Below are positions 15,933 to 23,980 of a stretch of DNA of 33,164 nucleotides, piece after piece. The translations under genes and the position numbers were made by a program. Location: contig ONEJ01000037.1 in NCBI GenBank assembly GCA_900316805.1, forward strand, positions 1 to 33,164, written 5' to 3'. Each line of letters opens with the position of its first letter. The first letter of the stretch is position 1. The notes under the pieces are model-generated. The model was given only the letters and a program-made list of their open reading frames with translations, made no database searches and was not told the origin of the DNA. The DNA comes from an uncultured Lachnospiraceae bacterium. Lineage in GTDB: Bacteria; Bacillota; Clostridia; Lachnospirales; Lachnospiraceae.

Positions 15933-17081
15933 CTAAATTCCAAAGATTGCCATAAAGCATCCTGCCGCAACGGCGGTACCGATAACGCCGGCAACATTCG
16001 GTCCCATGGCATGCATCAGTAAGAAGTTCGTCGGATCCTCTTCTGCGCCAACCTTCTGGGATACACGAGCTGCCATTGGAACTGCAGATACACCGGCGGA
16101 ACCAATCAGTGGATTAATCTTGCCCTTGGTAATCAGGCATAACAGTTTACCGAACAGAACACCTGCAGCTGTACCAACCATGAATGCAACCAGACCAAGA
16201 ACAACGATCTTAATGGTGCTTACATTCAGGAAAGCTTCTGCACTGGTGGTAGCACCAACAGAAGTACCAAGTAAAATAACTACGATGTACATCAGGGCAT
16301 TGCTTGCAGTCTCCTGCAGCTGGCGAACCACACCGGACTCACGGAAGAGGTTACCAAGCATCAGCATACCAACAAGAGGTGCGGTGGTAGGAAGAAGTAC
16401 ACAGACAACAACCGTAACCACGATTGGGAACAAAATTCTCTCCAGCTTGCTGACCGGACGAAGGTTCTTCATCTTGATGGAACGCTCTTTCTTGGTGGTC
16501 AGTGCTTTCATAATCGGCGGCTGGATAATCGGTACCAGTGCCATGTATGAATAAGCTGCCACGGCAATTGGTCCCAAAAGTCCGGTCTGTCCGAGCTTTC
16601 CGGCAAGGAAGATGGACGTCGGTCCATCTGCACCACCGATAATAGATACGGCAGCTGCAGCCTTATCGTTAAATCCAAACAGGATTGCCAGGAAGTACGC
16701 ACTGAAAATACCAAACTGTGCTGCAGCGCCCATCAAAAAGCTGATAGGGTTTGCAATCAATGGTCCGAAATCCGTCATGGCACCAACCCCAAGGAAGATC
16801 AGGGAAGGTAAAATGGACCACTCGTCTAACTGATAGAAATAATAAAGTAAACCACCCACGCCATTGCTTGTCTGCTCCGGGCTTGCGATGATATCCGGAT
16901 AGATGTTAACCAGAAGCATACCAAATGCAATCGGAACCAGAAGTAATGGCTCAAAGCCTTTCTTAATAGCAAGATACAGGAAAACAAACGCCACAAGGAT
17001 CATAACGTAATTGCCCCATGTCAGGTTAAAAAAGGCTGTCTGATGTAGGAGGTTTGTTAATGTTTCGCCTACATAACTCAC
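15933..17081 (-). CDS. oadB: OadB, sodium-pumping decarboxylase beta subunit
   Basis: OadB is the integral membrane subunit that decarboxylates carboxybiotin and exports Na+. The 382 residues form about ten or eleven hydrophobic segments and contain the conserved [17 protein letters not shown] region (about 144-160), whose aspartate is implicated in Na+ binding in characterised members. It lies between the biotin carrier and oadA genes with short gaps (18 and 26 bases). The same beta subunit serves oxaloacetate, methylmalonyl-CoA, malonate and glutaconyl-CoA decarboxylases, so it does not fix the substrate. Confidence 0.96.
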   Translation of the reverse strand: MSYVGETLTNLLHQTAFFNLTWGNYVMILVAFVFLYLAIKKGFEPLLLVPIAFGMLLVNIYPDIIASPEQTSNGVGGLLYYFYQLDEWSILPSLIFLGVGAMTDFGPLIANPISFLMGAAAQFGIFSAYFLAILFGFNDKAAAAVSIIGGADGPTSIFLAGKLGQTGLLGPIAVAAYSYMALVPIIQPPIMKALTTKKERSIKMKNLRPVSKLERILFPIVVTVVVCVLLPTTAPLVGMLMLGNLFRESGVVRQLQETASNALMYIVVILLGTSVGATTSAEAFLNVSTIKIVVLGLVAFMVGTAAGVLFGKLLCLITKGKINPLIGSAGVSAVPMAARVSQKVGAEEDPTNFLLMHAMGPNVAGVIGTAVAAGCFMAIFGI

Positions 17082-17099
17082 AGTGTTTTCCTCCTTGGA

Positions 17100-17456
17100 T
17101 TAGTCTAATGTAGCAAGTAAAGCACCTGCTTCAACAGCATCTCCTACCGCCACATCAATGCTGGCAATGGTTCCGTCCTGTGGAGCAACAACCGGTGTCT
17201 CCATCTTCATAACTTCAAGAACCAGAATGGTATCGCCCTTCTTAACGGCATCTCCTGCCTTCTTCTCGATCTTGAATACCTTTCCGGCTGCACCTGCTTC
17301 AATCTTAACGCTTCCTGCGCCTGTAGCTGGTGCCTGAGGCTTAGCTGCTGCTGCCGGAGCTGCCGCACGCTTCGGTGCTGCTACAGATGAGCTTCCGGTC
17401 TCTTCTACTGTTACGTCATAAACGTTACCATTTACGGTAATTGTATAATTCTTCAT
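17100..17456 (-). CDS. biotin carboxyl carrier subunit of the decarboxylase
   Basis: This 118-residue protein has a short N-terminal strand region (about 1-22), an Ala/Pro-rich flexible linker (about 25-48) and a biotinyl domain (about 50-118) with EVMKMETP, so K84 is the biotinylated lysine. It carries the carboxyl group from the carboxyltransferases to OadB. It is the only biotin carrier in the operon and would therefore have to serve both carboxyltransferase genes. The AGGAGG-type site is about eight bases ahead of the ATG. Confidence 0.95.
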   Translation of the reverse strand: MKNYTITVNGNVYDVTVEETGSSSVAAPKRAAAPAAAAKPQAPATGAGSVKIEAGAAGKVFKIEKKAGDAVKKGDTILVLEVMKMETPVVAPQDGTIASIDVAVGDAVEAGALLATLD

Positions 17457-17479
17457 GAAAATGATCCTCCTAAATTTAA

Positions 17480-18265
17480 TTATCTTCTATTGATCGAACG
17501 AACTACAAAATCACTTGTAGAAGTTCCGGTGCTGGCAGCAATTGCAGCTGCAATCACAGCAATCAGTTCTGTATCATCTGTCTGCGGAGTGGAAGCGGTC
17601 ACTGCAGCCGCTGCGGTCTCCTCTTTCTGCCCGGCCTCCTCAGTGGCGGAAGCAGCTGCAAGCTTCTTCTGCTGCTTCTTTTTCTCCAGATAAGGGAAAA
17701 TGTTAAAGCATGCAATCAGAAGACTGATCAGAATCAGAACCATAAATACGATTCCCATAGAGATCAGGGTATTGATTCCTGCCTTACTCATTTTCTCGCT
17801 GAGGGTATAAATCGGATCTACCGAAATACCGGTAATTTCCATGGAATAATAATCATAGACTACCTCGAAATTGACATCCTTCTTTTCCATCTTCAGCGTC
17901 ATGTCCGTGGTCAGCGTATTTCCGGACTTGGTAACGGTAAAGGTGTCGTCCGAAACCTCCTTCAAATCACCAAATTCATCGAGAATATCCTGCCATTTTG
18001 CAGAAGCTTCGATCTGTGCTTCCGTCACGCCGTAGGTTGCGATCAACTGCTCCGTAACACCATCCGGCAGATTTTTCGGATCCATGTCGTTCTCTGCAAA
18101 CAGATCGGTAAGTCCCTGAACCAGACTTACGTTGGTGTCCATATCTAACTGAAGGTCATCATAGCTGCTTCCATTATAATCCACGGTAGTCGGGTCTGTT
18201 CCACAGGCACCAAGCATCAGTATCATCATGATCATGCCAAGTGCCAAAGCAATTCTCTTTTTCAT
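17480..18265 (-). CDS. OadG-like subunit with a lipoprotein signal and extracytoplasmic domain
   Basis: This 261-residue protein begins with a lipoprotein signal peptide and lipobox LGAC (C21). A polar domain of about 140 residues follows, then one membrane helix near 167-192 (MGIVFMVLILISLLIACFNIF region), a basic KKKQQKK stretch, an Ala/Thr-rich linker, and the OadG-type C-terminus ELIAVIAAAIAA...FVVRSINR. OadG (gamma) normally consists of just the helix and cytoplasmic tail, about 80-120 residues, and helps assemble the pump. The start at 18265 follows AAAGGTGAG by four bases; an upstream in-frame ATG at 18391 lies inside the preceding gene and would hide the signal peptide. I do not recognise the extra domain. 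Confidence 0.85.
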   Translation of the reverse strand: MKKRIALALGMIMMILMLGACGTDPTTVDYNGSSYDDLQLDMDTNVSLVQGLTDLFAENDMDPKNLPDGVTEQLIATYGVTEAQIEASAKWQDILDEFGDLKEVSDDTFTVTKSGNTLTTDMTLKMEKKDVNFEVVYDYYSMEITGISVDPIYTLSEKMSKAGINTLISMGIVFMVLILISLLIACFNIFPYLEKKKQQKKLAAASATEEAGQKEETAAAAVTASTPQTDDTELIAVIAAAIAASTGTSTSDFVVRSINRR

Positions 18266-18278
18266 AAAACTCACCTTT

Positions 18279-19715
18279 CTACTTGGTACCGTGCTTCTTT
18301 TCCAGCTCATGTACATATTTCGTATAAAGCATTTCAAATGCAGCCACAAGATACTTTCTGGTATCAGCCGGCTCAATGATGCGGTCCACATATCCTCTTG
18401 CGGCAGCTGCAGTTACGGAAGACTGAAGCTTCTCATATTCAGAAGCCTTCTCCTTGATTTCCTCAGCCCCTGCACCCGGGTACATGATCTTGGCAGCCAG
18501 TGTGGAATCCATCATGCCAATCTTTGCATCCTTCCAGGCGTATACCATATCTGCGCCGATAGACTTGGAATTCATAAATACATACGGGCTTCCGTAAGCC
18601 TCTCCGGTAATCAGATTCACCTTGGCACAGGTTGCATTGGAAAAGGCATAGGTCATCTTAGCCAGCGCCTTAGCCAGGTTCTTCTCTGAACACATGCAGT
18701 TCTTAAATCCATTCACATTGGTAATGGAAAGAACCGGGATAGAAAAGGCATCGCAGAACTGAACAAACTCTGCAGCCTTATTGCATCCTCTTGCCGTCAG
18801 GGAAAGATCAAAGCTTTCTGCCTTCTGTCCATTCTCATCATAGACTTCGCTGCAGTTGGCAACAGCACCTACAGTCATGCCGTTTAACTTAATAAGGCCT
18901 GTCACCATATTCTTGGCATAGTCTGCCTTAGCCTCAAAGAATACATTGCCATCAGAAATCTGGGAAAGAAGGTACCTTGGGTCTCCCTTCATGGTCTCCA
19001 TGCTTTCGCAGGCACGGTTTAAATCATCCTCACAGGTGTCGGTATAGACATCTCCCTCATTGTTGCCCGGAAGCATACATACAAGGGCACGGATCTGCTC
19101 CATGATCTCATCCTCAGAGCCTGCGAAATCCACACAGCCGCTGTTCTCACTCTGGAAAGCAGCACTTGCAGTATCGCACTTCTCTGTGCGGTTGCCTTCA
19201 ATGGCGTCCGGAGAATTGACAAACATTCTGCCCTTACTCTCCTCAACAAATGTAAAATCGCTCAGCGCCGGTACAACGGAAAGTCCGCCACCGCAATTAC
19301 CAAATACTCCACAAATCTGCGGTACAAGTCCGGAAGCCTCAACCTCCTTCGCATAAATCGTACCAAATCCGTCTAATGCATCAACGGACTCCTGAAGTCT
19401 TACACCGCCGCAGTCCATCAGGCCAATGACCGGTGCTCCCATCTTCATTGCCATATCGTACACAGAAGCAATCTTCTTGGCATGCATTTCTCCAATGGTT
19501 CCATTCAGTACCGAAGCATCCTGGCTGTAGATAAATACCAGATTGCCATCTATCAGACCGTGACCGGTGATCACGCCATCTGAAGGAGCCTTTGCTGCAT
19601 CCAGATTAAAATCTGTGCTGCGTGCTGTTACGAGAGAACCGATTTCCATAAAGCTGTTCTCATCGACCAACTTGGCAATACGCTGCATCGCCAGGTTTTC
19701 ATTGTTACTACTCAT
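18279..19715 (-). CDS. acyl-CoA carboxyltransferase (MmdA / propionyl-CoA carboxylase beta-like, divergent)
   Basis: This 478-residue protein has the two crotonase-like halves of biotin-dependent acyl-CoA carboxyltransferases. The first half includes GHGLIDGNLVFIYSQDASVLNGTIGEMHAKKI (given here as 60-90 region) and the glycine-rich GNCGGGLSVVPALSDF; the second has GEAYGSPYVFMNSKSIGAD and AAAARGYVDRIIEP near the end. The glycine-rich oxyanion motifs differ from typical MmdA, so propionyl-, methylmalonyl- or malonyl-CoA specificity is uncertain. The start at 19715 follows GGAGGG by six bases; an ATG 36 bases upstream precedes that site. It is the first gene of the operon. Confidence 0.85.
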   Translation of the reverse strand: MSSNNENLAMQRIAKLVDENSFMEIGSLVTARSTDFNLDAAKAPSDGVITGHGLIDGNLVFIYSQDASVLNGTIGEMHAKKIASVYDMAMKMGAPVIGLMDCGGVRLQESVDALDGFGTIYAKEVEASGLVPQICGVFGNCGGGLSVVPALSDFTFVEESKGRMFVNSPDAIEGNRTEKCDTASAAFQSENSGCVDFAGSEDEIMEQIRALVCMLPGNNEGDVYTDTCEDDLNRACESMETMKGDPRYLLSQISDGNVFFEAKADYAKNMVTGLIKLNGMTVGAVANCSEVYDENGQKAESFDLSLTARGCNKAAEFVQFCDAFSIPVLSITNVNGFKNCMCSEKNLAKALAKMTYAFSNATCAKVNLITGEAYGSPYVFMNSKSIGADMVYAWKDAKIGMMDSTLAAKIMYPGAGAEEIKEKASEYEKLQSSVTAAAARGYVDRIIEPADTRKYLVAAFEMLYTKYVHELEKKHGTK

Positions 19716-19780
19716 CTTATGCCCTCCATCTCTATTAATCTGACATAGCATTTAAAAAATTAAAATTTTCCGCTATTGTG

Positions 19781-19809
19781 ATTGTATAACATTTTTTTCC
19801 TTATTTCAA
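19781..19809 (-). promoter_or_regulatory. promoter of the decarboxylase operon
   Basis: On the minus strand TTGAAA (19804-19809), a 17-base spacer and TACAAT (19781-19786) form a near-consensus promoter. The predicted start is near 19774, giving a leader of about 59 bases. Confidence 0.75.
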
Positions 19810-19846
19810 CTATATTGTTAAATTATTCACTAATTCAGACAAAGGC

Positions 19847-19882
19847 CGTGTTACAGCACACATACCTGTGAACTGTAACACG
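19847..19882 (-). terminator. hairpin after the glycogen debranching gene, probable terminator
   Basis: CGTGTTACAG and CTGTAACACG are exact arms; CACA/TGTG pair again inside around a GGTA loop. It begins 9 bases past the stop at 19891. The following bases on the minus strand (GCCTTTGTCTG) are a weak U-tract, so a regulatory palindrome is the alternative. Confidence 0.6.
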
Positions 19883-19890
19883 ATCATCCC

Positions 19891-22014
19891 TTATATCCCT
19901 CGGACTTCCTGATAGCTCCGCAGTACCTCGCCCACACTCCAGGCCTGGGCATAGCAGCCCCTGCTGTTGTGAGGCTTGTCCCCGTCAAAAATTTCGGAAA
20001 TCGATCCAATACATCCCTCTTCACAGAGATGTTTTTTTACCGGCTCCAGAAAAGCAAGTGCCTGCCTCTTCGCCTCCTGCGTATAACCGTTCACTTTCAG
20101 GTACGCAGTGAGAAAGCCACCCATCAGATACCCCCAGGCGGTTCCCTGATGGTAAGCCGCATCCCTCTTCGGAAGGGAGCCACAGTAAATTCCGTGATAA
20201 TCCGGATGCTCCGGAGACAGAGACCGGATGCCGGGTCCCGCCAGCAGCTTGTCCCTCACAGTCTCAACAACCGCTTTCTCCTGCTCCTTGGAAAGCATAG
20301 TGTGGGGAAGGCTGACAGCATAGATTTGGTTCGGACGGATGCTGTCATCTTTGGACGCTCCTTCCACCACATCATAGAGGCAGTTCATGTCCGGATTCCA
20401 GAACTGAGCGCAGAAGGATTCTGCCACACGTTCTGCCAGCTCCGTATAATGAGAAGAAGCGTCACCAAACCGGGAGGAAAGCTCTGCCATGACGCACAGG
20501 GCATTGTACCATAAAGCGTTGATCTCCACCGGCTTTCCATGGCGTGGTGTAACCACCCAGTCTCCTACCCGGACATCCATCCAGGTCACCTGATCGTTAC
20601 CGCTTCCCGCATGGATCAGAGCATCCTCATCCATATAAATGGAGAAATCCGTCCCCTTCTCATATGCCTGAATGATCTCACAGAGAGCCGGGTAGATTTC
20701 TTTTTGGACAAAGGCATAGTCAGTTTCTGTACCTGTGGCCTTCAGGTAAGCCTCCACCGCATAAAAATACCACAGGGAAGCATCCACGGTATTATAAAGA
20801 GGCTCCTGTCCGTTATCCGGAAACATGTTGGGGACAAGACCGTGATGTATGTATCTGGCAAAAGTGGACAGGATTTCCCGGGCATCGGAAAACCGTCTGG
20901 TGGCCAGGGTCAGACCGGAAAAGGCAATCATCGTGTCCCTCCCCCAGTCGGTAAACCAGGGAAGCCCTGCCAACACCGTCATAAGCTGTGTAGAGCTTCG
21001 GTATACCAAAAACTGATCCGCCGCAACCACAAGAGCATTTGCAAAGGAATTATCCCCGAATCCGGCATTTTTGATCAACTGCGCATAATAGTCTTTTACC
21101 TGAGCCACAATCCGGTGAGCCTCCTGCCCATCCGGTCTGCCAGCAGTCTTTTGCAGTTCTTCCTTCTCCCCTTGATGTTTTACACTACATAAAAGGGATA
21201 TCTTTTTGGTGGAATGAGCCGGAATGGAAATCCTGATATCATAGGGACAATAATGGGTATCCAGTCCCGGCGTCTCATTGTCCACCTCAATCTGATACTG
21301 CAGATCCTCATCAAAACAGGCCTCACGGGAAATCAATTCTCCCTCACTGCAGGATAAGGAAATGCAAAGCTTGGGTGATGCATCCGGAATCAGATCAAAA
21401 CCTCCGGAGGTATTGGGAATTGTCTGAAATTTCAGACTGTCCTTCGTGGAAGAGCCGCTGTGCTCCCTGTAGTTCATAAGGGGAGTAATGGTAAGGTAGG
21501 CTTTTGCGCCATGATTTTCAACCGTATAGGCAACTGCGGCCGTATTCTCTCCCCGGGCCAGTGCCAGCTGCTTTGTCATTACAATGTCAGCAGCCTCATA
21601 AGTAAAAGAAACCGTTCCATCATAGTCGAATGCCTGCAGATACCGCTGCCCCTCTTTATAAACAGGGCGTCGCATCTGGAAATCCGAGGCTACGTTCACC
21701 GTATCCTCTCTCTGGTATTCCCTTGGAATATCATTCGAATCCACAACGGCACTTCCAAGCGCCTCCCCTGCATGCTGGGAAGCCTCCAGACAGAAGCTTT
21801 CATCTCCACAGGAAAGTGTCTCGTTGGTTTTGGAAAACACCATATAACGCTCCACCGGAGGATGAAGACTGGCAATCAGGTATCCCTGATGGGTGCGGCA
21901 ACAGGCACCGGTGACAGAACCGCCGGCATATCCGCCGATTCCATTGGTGATGACCCACTCCCGCCGGATATTTTGTTTGAAATCCATGAGATTCTCTTGT
22001 GTAAAATGGAACAT
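19891..22014 (-). CDS. glycogen debranching enzyme (amylo-alpha-1,6-glucosidase family)
   Basis: This 707-residue, signal-less protein matches the archaeal/bacterial-type debranching enzymes. It has an N-terminal beta domain beginning REWVITNGIGGYAGGSVTG (about 19-37), then an (alpha/alpha)6 glucoamylase-like catalytic domain with LPWFTDWGRDTMIAFSGL (about 354-371), WTPRHGKPVEINALW-like text near 489-504, and the late QGTAWGYLMGGFL (about 644-656). It removes alpha-1,6 branches from glycogen or maltodextrins in the cytoplasm. A GAGGAGGG site is four bases before the ATG. It has its own promoter overlapping the end of the carboxypeptidase gene and a palindrome over the expected start of transcription. 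Confidence 0.9.
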   Translation of the reverse strand: MFHFTQENLMDFKQNIRREWVITNGIGGYAGGSVTGACCRTHQGYLIASLHPPVERYMVFSKTNETLSCGDESFCLEASQHAGEALGSAVVDSNDIPREYQREDTVNVASDFQMRRPVYKEGQRYLQAFDYDGTVSFTYEAADIVMTKQLALARGENTAAVAYTVENHGAKAYLTITPLMNYREHSGSSTKDSLKFQTIPNTSGGFDLIPDASPKLCISLSCSEGELISREACFDEDLQYQIEVDNETPGLDTHYCPYDIRISIPAHSTKKISLLCSVKHQGEKEELQKTAGRPDGQEAHRIVAQVKDYYAQLIKNAGFGDNSFANALVVAADQFLVYRSSTQLMTVLAGLPWFTDWGRDTMIAFSGLTLATRRFSDAREILSTFARYIHHGLVPNMFPDNGQEPLYNTVDASLWYFYAVEAYLKATGTETDYAFVQKEIYPALCEIIQAYEKGTDFSIYMDEDALIHAGSGNDQVTWMDVRVGDWVVTPRHGKPVEINALWYNALCVMAELSSRFGDASSHYTELAERVAESFCAQFWNPDMNCLYDVVEGASKDDSIRPNQIYAVSLPHTMLSKEQEKAVVETVRDKLLAGPGIRSLSPEHPDYHGIYCGSLPKRDAAYHQGTAWGYLMGGFLTAYLKVNGYTQEAKRQALAFLEPVKKHLCEEGCIGSISEIFDGDKPHNSRGCYAQAWSVGEVLRSYQEVRGI

Positions 22015-22030
22015 GTTTCCCTCCTCGAAA

Positions 22031-22049
22031 ATATGTAATATTTACATAT
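22031..22049. promoter_or_regulatory. operator-like palindrome upstream of the glycogen debranching gene
   Basis: ATATGTAA and TTACATAT are exact 8-base arms with a three-base centre, directly downstream of the -10 box and covering the predicted start near 22043. The position suits repression. The sequence lacks the central CG of LacI/CcpA operators. Confidence 0.55.
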
Positions 22050-22078
22050 ATTTTAAGGGATCTCAGAGGAAAAATCAA
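22050..22078 (-). promoter_or_regulatory. promoter of the glycogen debranching gene
   Basis: On the minus strand TTGATT (22073-22078), a 17-base spacer and TAAAAT (22050-22055). The -35 box overlaps the stop codon of the upstream carboxypeptidase gene. Confidence 0.65.
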
Positions 22079-23322
22079 CGGATTTGGCCCAAAAGAAATT
22101 CTTTCCACACAGCCTTCAAAAAAGTGTCAAAATCCCAAGCATAAACATCCTCCCCGGCACAGATAGCAAAGGAATAAATGGTTTCTCCATTGATACAGTA
22201 AGAAATCTTTCCAAGCTTTTTCCCCTTTTGTACCGGAAGTGTCACTAATTCCGTCATTTCTTTTCTGATTTCTGCCTGATCCCAGTCCGCTTTCAGAAAG
22301 GTCATTTTTTTCTGATCGCAGGCAACCGAAAGCGCAAGCTTCGTTCGGGTTCCCCATTCAGAGAGTGTCCCCCTGCGGTATCCGCAGCCAATCTGCACCG
22401 GCGAAAGCTCAAAGGCACTCTCCGTCCCCTGATACAGATGATAATTGTCCAGCCCAAACTGAAACAGCTTTTTGGCATCCTCCCACTTGTAATTCTTGTG
22501 ATTCGGCCAGCCGCAGCCCAGCAGGGCGATACAGAATCGGCGTCCCCCCTCCTCTGCCGCAGCCACGTAACAATATCCCGCCTTAGCCGTATAGCCTGTT
22601 TTGCCGCTGAGGGCGCAATCCATCATATCCAGAAAGACATTTTTATTGCAAACCGAATATTCCGTACCATTAACATTTTGAAAACTGTGGTTTTTCGCCC
22701 GGGTAATTGCCAGAAAGTCGGCACTCTTGGGAGAATCCCAGGTGCAGTAGGCCATGATCCGGCAGAGATCGGCAGCAGTGGTGTGGTGCTCTCCCTCCTC
22801 ATCCTTTGCATCCAGCCCATTGGGGGTCACAAAATGACTGTCCGTGCACCCAATCTCCTTCGCTTTCTCATTCATCATATCTGCGAAAGCCTCCACTGAT
22901 CCTCCCACCTGCTCCGCGATGGCGTAAGCACAGTCATTGTAGGACTCCAGCATCAGCCCGTAGAGCAGATCCAAAAGGGCAAACTTCTCTCCCTCCTTTG
23001 CTCCAAGATGCACCTTGGGCTGAGCCGCCGCCTTGGCACTGAAAGTGACAAGCTCCTCCGGCTGTCCATTTTCCAGAGCGAGAATGCAGGTAAGAATCTT
23101 GGTGGTGCTGGCGTTTGGCAAGGGTGTTTGTTCCTCTCTGCCATAAAGCACTCTCCCACTTTCTCCGTCTACCAGCGCACAGGCTTTGGAATAAAGGGAT
23201 CCGGGCTCTTTTTTTTCTGCTGTTTCTTCCGTTTCTTTTGTTTCTGCATAAACCGGATATCCACCGGTAAAAAGAACGAAGCTTAGAAGTACCGCAATGA
23301 GACGGCATACATATTTTCCCAT
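22075..23322 (-). CDS. serine-type D-Ala-D-Ala carboxypeptidase (PBP5/DacA-like), secreted
   Basis: This enzyme trims the terminal D-alanine from peptidoglycan stem peptides. The 415-residue protein has a signal peptide (about 1-26, ending YPVYA) and the penicillin-binding triad S72-x-x-K75 (STTK), S127-Y-N129 and K241-T-G243. The PBP5-like C-terminal beta domain begins near 300. It lacks the C-terminal amphipathic anchor of E. coli PBP5, or that anchor is short (residues 395-415). The ATG directly follows the U-tract of the scpB terminator and has no visible Shine-Dalgarno site; no other in-frame start fits the signal peptide. The scpA-scpB-carboxypeptidase order is common in Clostridia. Confidence 0.93.
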   Translation of the reverse strand: MGKYVCRLIAVLLSFVLFTGGYPVYAETKETEETAEKKEPGSLYSKACALVDGESGRVLYGREEQTPLPNASTTKILTCILALENGQPEELVTFSAKAAAQPKVHLGAKEGEKFALLDLLYGLMLESYNDCAYAIAEQVGGSVEAFADMMNEKAKEIGCTDSHFVTPNGLDAKDEEGEHHTTAADLCRIMAYCTWDSPKSADFLAITRAKNHSFQNVNGTEYSVCNKNVFLDMMDCALSGKTGYTAKAGYCYVAAAEEGGRRFCIALLGCGWPNHKNYKWEDAKKLFQFGLDNYHLYQGTESAFELSPVQIGCGYRRGTLSEWGTRTKLALSVACDQKKMTFLKADWDQAEIRKEMTELVTLPVQKGKKLGKISYCINGETIYSFAICAGEDVYAWDFDTFLKAVWKEFLLGQIR

Positions 23323-23363
23323 AAAAAAATAACCATATACATTTTGTTCATGTATATGATTAT
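23323..23363 (-). terminator. terminator after scpB, abutting the carboxypeptidase start codon
   Basis: On the minus strand ATAATCATATACAT pairs with ATGTATATGGTTAT (14 base pairs with one U-G pair, 7-base loop), followed by seven Ts and then directly by the ATG at 23322. The stem is AT-rich, so termination may be partial. Confidence 0.8.
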
Positions 23364-23386
23364 TTCAAATTTTTAAGAACCTGTCG

Positions 23387-23956
23387 TCAGATATCCAACT
23401 TGACCTGCATCTCCTCCTCAGCCTCCTGCTTGAATTCCTCCACCTGAACCGGACTTAAAACCGGAAGTTCCTCGATGGAATGCACACCGAAGCTGCGTAA
23501 GAATTCCTCCGTGGTACCAAATAAAAGGGGGCGTCCCGGCGCATCCAGCCTTCCCAGCTCACACACCAGATGATATTCCACCAGCTTATTGACCGCATGA
23601 TCCGATGATACACCGCGGATCTTTTCAATTTCCATCTTGGTTACGGGCTGCTTGTATGCGATGATGGAAAGGGTCTCAAGCAGGACGTCCGTCAGAACTC
23701 TGCGCTTGGGCTGCTTGGCGATGCGGATCAGACACTCGTACATTTCCGGACAGGTACACATCTGGTAGGCGCCGTCCAATTCCATAATGGAGATACCGCG
23801 ATCCGCCTCCTGCCACTCCTCTGCCATCTCCTTGAGAAGAGCCTTTGTTTTCTTTTTATCCAGTTCAATCGCTTCAGCAATCTTCTCCAGTTCCACAGAT
23901 TCTCCCATGGTAAAAAGGATTGCCTCGATCATTGCCTTATAATTTTTCTTTTCCAT
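23387..23956 (-). CDS. scpB: ScpB, segregation and condensation protein B
   Basis: ScpB is a winged-helix kleisin-interacting subunit that works with SMC and ScpA in chromosome condensation and segregation. The 189 residues have the family's usual length and two winged-helix domains, with typical stretches such as LIRIAKQPKRRVLTDVLLET (about 91) and LSIIAYKQPVTKMEIEKIRG (about 111). The acidic C-terminal tail is usual. A GGAG lies five bases ahead of the ATG, 24 bases after scpA. Confidence 0.96.
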   Translation of the reverse strand: MEKKNYKAMIEAILFTMGESVELEKIAEAIELDKKKTKALLKEMAEEWQEADRGISIMELDGAYQMCTCPEMYECLIRIAKQPKRRVLTDVLLETLSIIAYKQPVTKMEIEKIRGVSSDHAVNKLVEYHLVCELGRLDAPGRPLLFGTTEEFLRSFGVHSIEELPVLSPVQVEEFKQEAEEEMQVKLDI

Positions 23957-23980
23957 AAAAGCTCCGGATGATTCCGGATG

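Noticed and set aside
18266-18391. Longer N-terminus of the OadG-like protein
   Set aside because: The extra 42 residues lie inside the preceding gene, lack a ribosome binding site and bury the lipoprotein signal.
20539-21192. Long plus-strand open frame inside the debranching gene
   Set aside because: It is antisense to a well-supported gene and has no family resemblance, ribosome binding site or promoter.
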